DNA of 64,000 nt from Gordionus sp. m RMFG-2023 (taxonomy: Eukaryota; Nematomorpha; Gordioida; Chordodea; Parachordodidae). The stretch is from the NCBI RefSeq assembly GCF_954871325.1, contig NC_088775.1, positions 21,615,561 to 21,679,560 of the forward strand, given 5' to 3'. Shown here piece after piece: positions 59,385 through 64,000 of this stretch; the stretch's first letter is position 1; each line of letters opens with the position of its first letter. The position numbers were made by a program, and so were the translations under genes. A model generated the notes under the pieces. The model saw only the letters and a list, made by a program, of their open reading frames with translations, was not told the origin of the DNA and did not search any database.

Positions 59385-61347
59385 ATTCATTATTAGTTGA
59401 ACGTAAAAAAATGTTAAAATTAAACATTGTAATAATTATAATAACTTAAAATCTAAGAAAAAACCATGAAACTAATAAAATTAGATTTAGATCTGGAAGA
59501 ATAAACCATAATTTAACTTTTTTATCTCTGAATTACAATGGAATTTGAAAATATTAAAATATAATAATAAAAATTTAACATGGAATTCGCATTCCCATAT
59601 GGAAAAAAATTTTTCCACCCTAAAAAAAATCCCAAAAATAAAGTTTTTAGGAAAATAAGAAGCAATAAAATTTAAAAATTATAACAATAAATAAATTTTA
59701 TGAATATTTTTCTACTAGAATTTTCAAGGATAGATTATATAAGATTTAAAAGGTGAACATGGCAGTTAATGTAGGTATAAATTCCAGATCCTTAGCTTCA
59801 AATTAAAAACAGGGTCTAATACCAAAATATACTTTGTTGAACATAGATCGCATTTTAAATGTTATGAAAAATCTCCATACATCTTAAAATATATTCCAAA
59901 TTCATTAATTATAAAAAAAAAATCTCAACGATATATTTTTTATGACAAATATCGTTAATCCCAATTTAATTAAATTTATAAAGAATGAAAAAGTTGTCCT
60001 ATTTTAAAAAAAGAGATATGGATGGTTCATTTTGGAATTTTAATTTAATTTCAAAAGTTTGAATTAAAAAAGTTTTAATAATATTGCGTTTATTGACATC
60101 GCGCTAAATCAAAAAATTGACTATTAGCGTGTCATCGTCCCGCTTAATGAATTTATCTTCCGCGGAAAAAACTGTCCCGAAAGATGTTTAACCTAAAATC
60201 ACCAAAAATCATAAATTTTTATACGATGTCAATTTTAAAATTTTTTAATTTATTTTTATAACTAGTGTAATAATATTAGCTGGAAATTTTCATATTTTAT
60301 CAAATTTCTGATATTTTATTTTCCGCTATTTTTTTTCAAAGTAAAAAATTAACACTGATTGAGAACTAAATATATTCAAAATATTCTATTAAATCAAAGT
60401 AAAAATCGAAGTAATTAATATTTTTGGCTAATGCGATAATTCCAATGTTAATTTCTGTAGAATTTAACGCATAATCAATGACAGAATCTAAATAAATTAA
60501 CGAATTATTTCTGCCAGCAGCCTATAACTGCCGCTAAAAAAAGTGGATAAATAAATAACTATGAAGTGCTATATTCAAATAAAAGCTAAAAATTTTATTA
60601 CAGATATGTATGTCTAAGAGATTGTTCCTACAAATTTCCTAGTTCTTTAAGACTTTTTCTCTTATATTAACCACCAATTTTAATATAAGATGAATTAGCC
60701 GAAGCATATCATGTATGGCATCTACTGTATGTCATTTAGATAAAATGATAATTAAAAAAAAACTTGAATTAAAGTAATGATAATCAACTTATTAACAGTA
60801 ATGGAAGAAATTATGAGCAAATTCTTCGTTAAGTTTTCTCCTCTGACAGATAAATTCGAAGCGTATAAAAAAATATCCTGGGAATATTTTTCAGAAATGA
60901 TAATTTATTTTATCAAAATAATTAGTGTTGACTTGTTTTTTAAAACGAATCGATTAAGATTTTATCTAAAGTAATATTATGTAAGATTGGGAATTTTGAT
61001 CATAAATAGCAGAAAGGTTTGGACCGCTATTTTCCAAATCTCGAGTACATAATATTATTTTGGCTAAAATTTTAATCGGACCGTTTTAAAAAATAGACCC
61101 AAATTTAACAACTAATAAAATAAATGGACAAATTTTTCCAATTCTCTAAGCCTTAAACAATGATTTATAATACTATTTTATTGGCGATTTCTTCATTAAA
61201 TGCATTTAAAAGTGTCTATAAATAGGAATCAGCTGTAGCTATTTTGTGGTTTCAAGTCGATTAAATGAAATTAATGTGCATTCATTTAATGACAAATAAA
61301 GATATTAGTTCAAGTGCAAACTACAAAATAAAGCTAGGGCTGATTCG
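59385..61347. other. No gene recognised
   Basis: AT-rich; 60090-60180 is slightly GC-richer but carries no recognisable frame or repeat end. Confidence 0.5.
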
Positions 61348-63432
61348 CAGTGGCCCCTACACTTTCTTAGCGAATGAAGCAGAATACCCCCCTGAAAAGT
61401 ACCCCCCTCGAAAAAATAATTATTATTTTATGACACCCATAAATTTCAAAAATAATTTTTATTCCATCAATTTTTAATATATAATATAAATAAAATGCAA
61501 AAAATATATACTTTATAAATATTATTTTTTAAATTAATATTAGATAAATTAGGGGAAGAGAAAGCGAAATATTTTATAATTTCATCAATATTTAATTGTT
61601 TAAATAAATTTTTTTCTATTGATAATATGGTTAAATTACTGAGAAATGAATCTTTCATGGCACTACGAAGTCTTGTTTTAATTAATTTAATTTTACTCAT
61701 GACTCTTTCGGCAATACATGAGGTTGTAGGAATGGTTAATAAATATTTATATAAAATTGGTAAATTAGGGAAAGCATAAAAATTTAAAAGTAGACGATAA
61801 GGTAAAATAAATGAATAGTTTATCCAATCTGAATCGTAAGTCCCTGAATTATCATCATCATCAGAAGCTAAATAATGTATTGGTAAAAATATTTTAATAA
61901 AATAAATTTACAATTCTCAGAATCTGACAAATCTTTTGATTCTTGAACCTCTAGGTCATGAGTAATAATTACATTCCCCATTTTGGCCATTTTATAAATA
62001 TTTCTAAACTTCAAAATTTCTTCGAAAATTTGATTTGAATTTAAATTGTAAAATTCACAGATATATTCGATATCTTCCTAAATAATTGATTTTTTTGCCA
62101 CATTATTTGGCGTAAAAAATGATGTTTGATGTAAAAATTTCATCGAATCATCATTAAATCTTTCGTTAAACTGCAATAATTAAATCGAGTGCAGCATAAA
62201 ACGCACCTATTTTAAAGCAAAAAAATTTCTATATTTAATGATGAAAGTATATATACCTCTCCTTTTTGGATTGTAATGTTTGAAGTCTAGAACTTTCAAA
62301 ATCAAAAGGTAGATATCTCTCCTTCATAAAATCTTTTGCCTTTGAAAAAACATCCAAAAATTCAGTGTTATTATCTATTAGATTAAAAAATAATTAAGAC
62401 AATAATTTATATTATACTTCTCAAATTAATCAAGCAATCTTTTGCCAATTGAATTTGATTTATTGTAAACACTATATCCTTCGAAATGGTTTGCAATTTT
62501 GTACAAGCCAAACTTGTTATCAACAATATTTTATTCAGTGTTAAGATAAAATCAAATTTTTTTATTCTAAAGACTATAGCACTAGCCATAGTGGAAGTGA
62601 CAGGATCTTCAGAATCCTTTAAATTTGTTAAAGCTGCCCTCAAGGAATCATAAAGTAGAAAAAAATTTACAATAGCTTTATATGACGATAGCCAGCTTCT
62701 AAATAAAAAAAAATCAATGGTGTGCAGGCCTTGATTAGAGCAGAGGCGCCAAAGGCAGCTTGTGTTATTGTCATCGATTAAATTTAATCATAGTTCAATT
62801 ATGCCAATCAATTAAAGAATTTCGAAATGTTCTAGGAATACTAGATGAGATTTATATCTATTTTAATGGTGTAAAAAGATATGAGGTACTCAAAAAATGT
62901 CAGTGTAATGATCTGAAAAAAAACGATTTCTACGCATCAAGAATACCACTCGGTAATAGTACCTTATTTATTTAGATTTAACTCATGTTTGAGGCGCCAT
63001 CATAACTTTGCCCAACTAGAAATTCTAGGGGTAAATTCATCGAGTCAAGTTTGGATATTATATTATGCTTAATAGCGAGACCTGTGGTATTTCCCGTACA
63101 ATATAGGTCAATCAGTATTTCAACAGGCTTTGGCGTCTCATTATTTTCAACATATATCAAAGCTATTGCTTCTGATTTCGAAACATCATATGTGCCTCAA
63201 CTATGATTGAAAAGCACCTGTTAAATGTAATCTGGGGGGGGGGGGTCTTATTATTACATTTATAAACCAGAAATCACTTGAACGATGGATGTAGCAAAAC
63301 AGTAAAAGAATTAAATAATAAAGAAAATTTTAAAAAAAATATATAAAAAATTTTTTTTAAAAAAAAAGAGTACCCCCAAACAAATTGAAGCAGTTGCTTC
63401 GGACCCCCCCCCCTCCGTTGTAGGGGCCACTG
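61348..63432 (-). mobile_element. hAT element H (TIR CAGTGGCCCCTACA) with internal inversion
   Basis: Ends are CAGTGGCCCCTACACTTTC and, read inward, CAGTGGCCCCTACAACGG. The 8-bp duplication CTGATTCG is perfect (61340-61347 and 63433-63440). The transposase is of the DUF4371/ZMYM-like type: minus strand 63160-62978 has PLEFLVGQSYDGASNMS (the GQ.YDGASNMSG block), 62643-62407 a helical part, and 61700-61467 LIKTRLRSAMKDSFLSNLTI (dimerisation region). The next block, CYCHRLNLIIVQLCQSIKEF, lies on the + strand at 62760-62975, so a piece of about 220 bp is inverted. 2085 bp, inactive. Confidence 0.9.
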
Positions 63433-64000
63433 CTGATTCGAATGTAAATAGCACATATTCATTATTAGCCATAAATTAGAAAAACATTTTATAGCCATAT
63501 TTTTAGCAAAAATTTAATCGTTTCTATTCAATTTATTTGAAATCGAATATTGTCAAATAAAAGCATGAATTACGTGAAGTCATAAAATTGAGTTCCAAAG
63601 AAATATTTACTTTCATTCATGAAATAAATCATCGAATAAATATATAAAAAATTGTATATCAATTTCTTTTTAAATTTTGACTTGTAAAAATATGACTAAC
63701 TATTAATATGAAGATTGATAAATATGAATTTATTGTTCAAAATTTAATTAAAGTTTTTTAACAATTCAAGCTAACTGACTTGTATATTATATGTAAGGCA
63801 TGAGTCCAAGAAGGGAATTGGGAACCCCTCCCGGAGAATATGCACATTATCCCAGAAATTGTTAAATAATAAGGACAAATAAAGTGCCTATCAGAATTAA
63901 ACACTAAAAAGGGTACATAAAAATTTTTATTAAAAAATCATACTTATTCGATATTAAATCTATTTGATAATCGCTTGTTATTAAATTTTAAATAAAATAG
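63433..64000. other. No gene recognised
   Basis: AT-rich tail of the window; nothing supported. Confidence 0.5.

Noticed and set aside
1-64000. tRNA or rRNA genes, CRISPR arrays, bacterial-type promoters
   Set aside because: No tRNA B-box-like sequence in a foldable context, no conserved rRNA segment, and no regularly spaced direct repeats were seen; the sequence is eukaryotic.

Overview
The window is about three-quarters A+T, with long gene-free stretches, GT-AG spliced exons and very many DNA-transposon relics. It is eukaryotic nuclear DNA, most likely from an AT-rich invertebrate metazoan; the species cannot be named from the sequence. There are no bacterial-style operons, ribosome binding sites, CRISPR arrays, rRNA or tRNA genes. 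No LTR element, Polinton or other virus-like element was recognised.

Host genes (minus strand). The best-supported gene runs from 26363 down to 7745: seven exons of an extended short-chain dehydrogenase/reductase of the dihydroflavonol-4-reductase / cinnamoyl-CoA-reductase type. Every exon joins in phase, and the TGxxGxxG cofactor motif, the catalytic Ser region and the YxxxK pair are present. The ATG-bearing first exon was not found and should lie at higher coordinates. Downstream on the same strand, 5412 to 1160, is a second set of coding exons for an Asn/Ser-rich protein. One short exon carries an Hsp70/HSPA12-like motif; this gene is only tentatively identified.

Transposons. The 10.1-kb intron between SDR exons 2 and 3 holds a four-level nest: a hAT (family B) interrupted by a second hAT (A1), interrupted by a third (C), interrupted by a small copy of B. 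Three of the four levels show 8-bp target-site duplications. Two more copies of family A lie at 31.4-33.5 kb, inside a Merlin-type element, and at 57.3-59.4 kb. Further hAT elements lie at 40.0-41.8, 51.1-53.2 and 61.3-63.4 kb. Other relics are RTE-like LINE fragments (6.1-7.2 and 24.4-25.3 kb), a decayed piggyBac transposase (48.7-49.4 kb), a second Merlin fragment (54.8 kb), a possible pipsqueak-type helix-turn-helix remnant (43.1-43.3 kb) and numerous MITEs.

From about 34 to 64 kb nothing is convincingly host-coding apart from one weak candidate exon. The GC-rich islands and long poly-G/C tracts mostly coincide with transposon ends. I found no evidence of a new multi-gene system; the interest is in the nesting, the heavily invaded SDR gene and the unusual Asn-rich neighbour.
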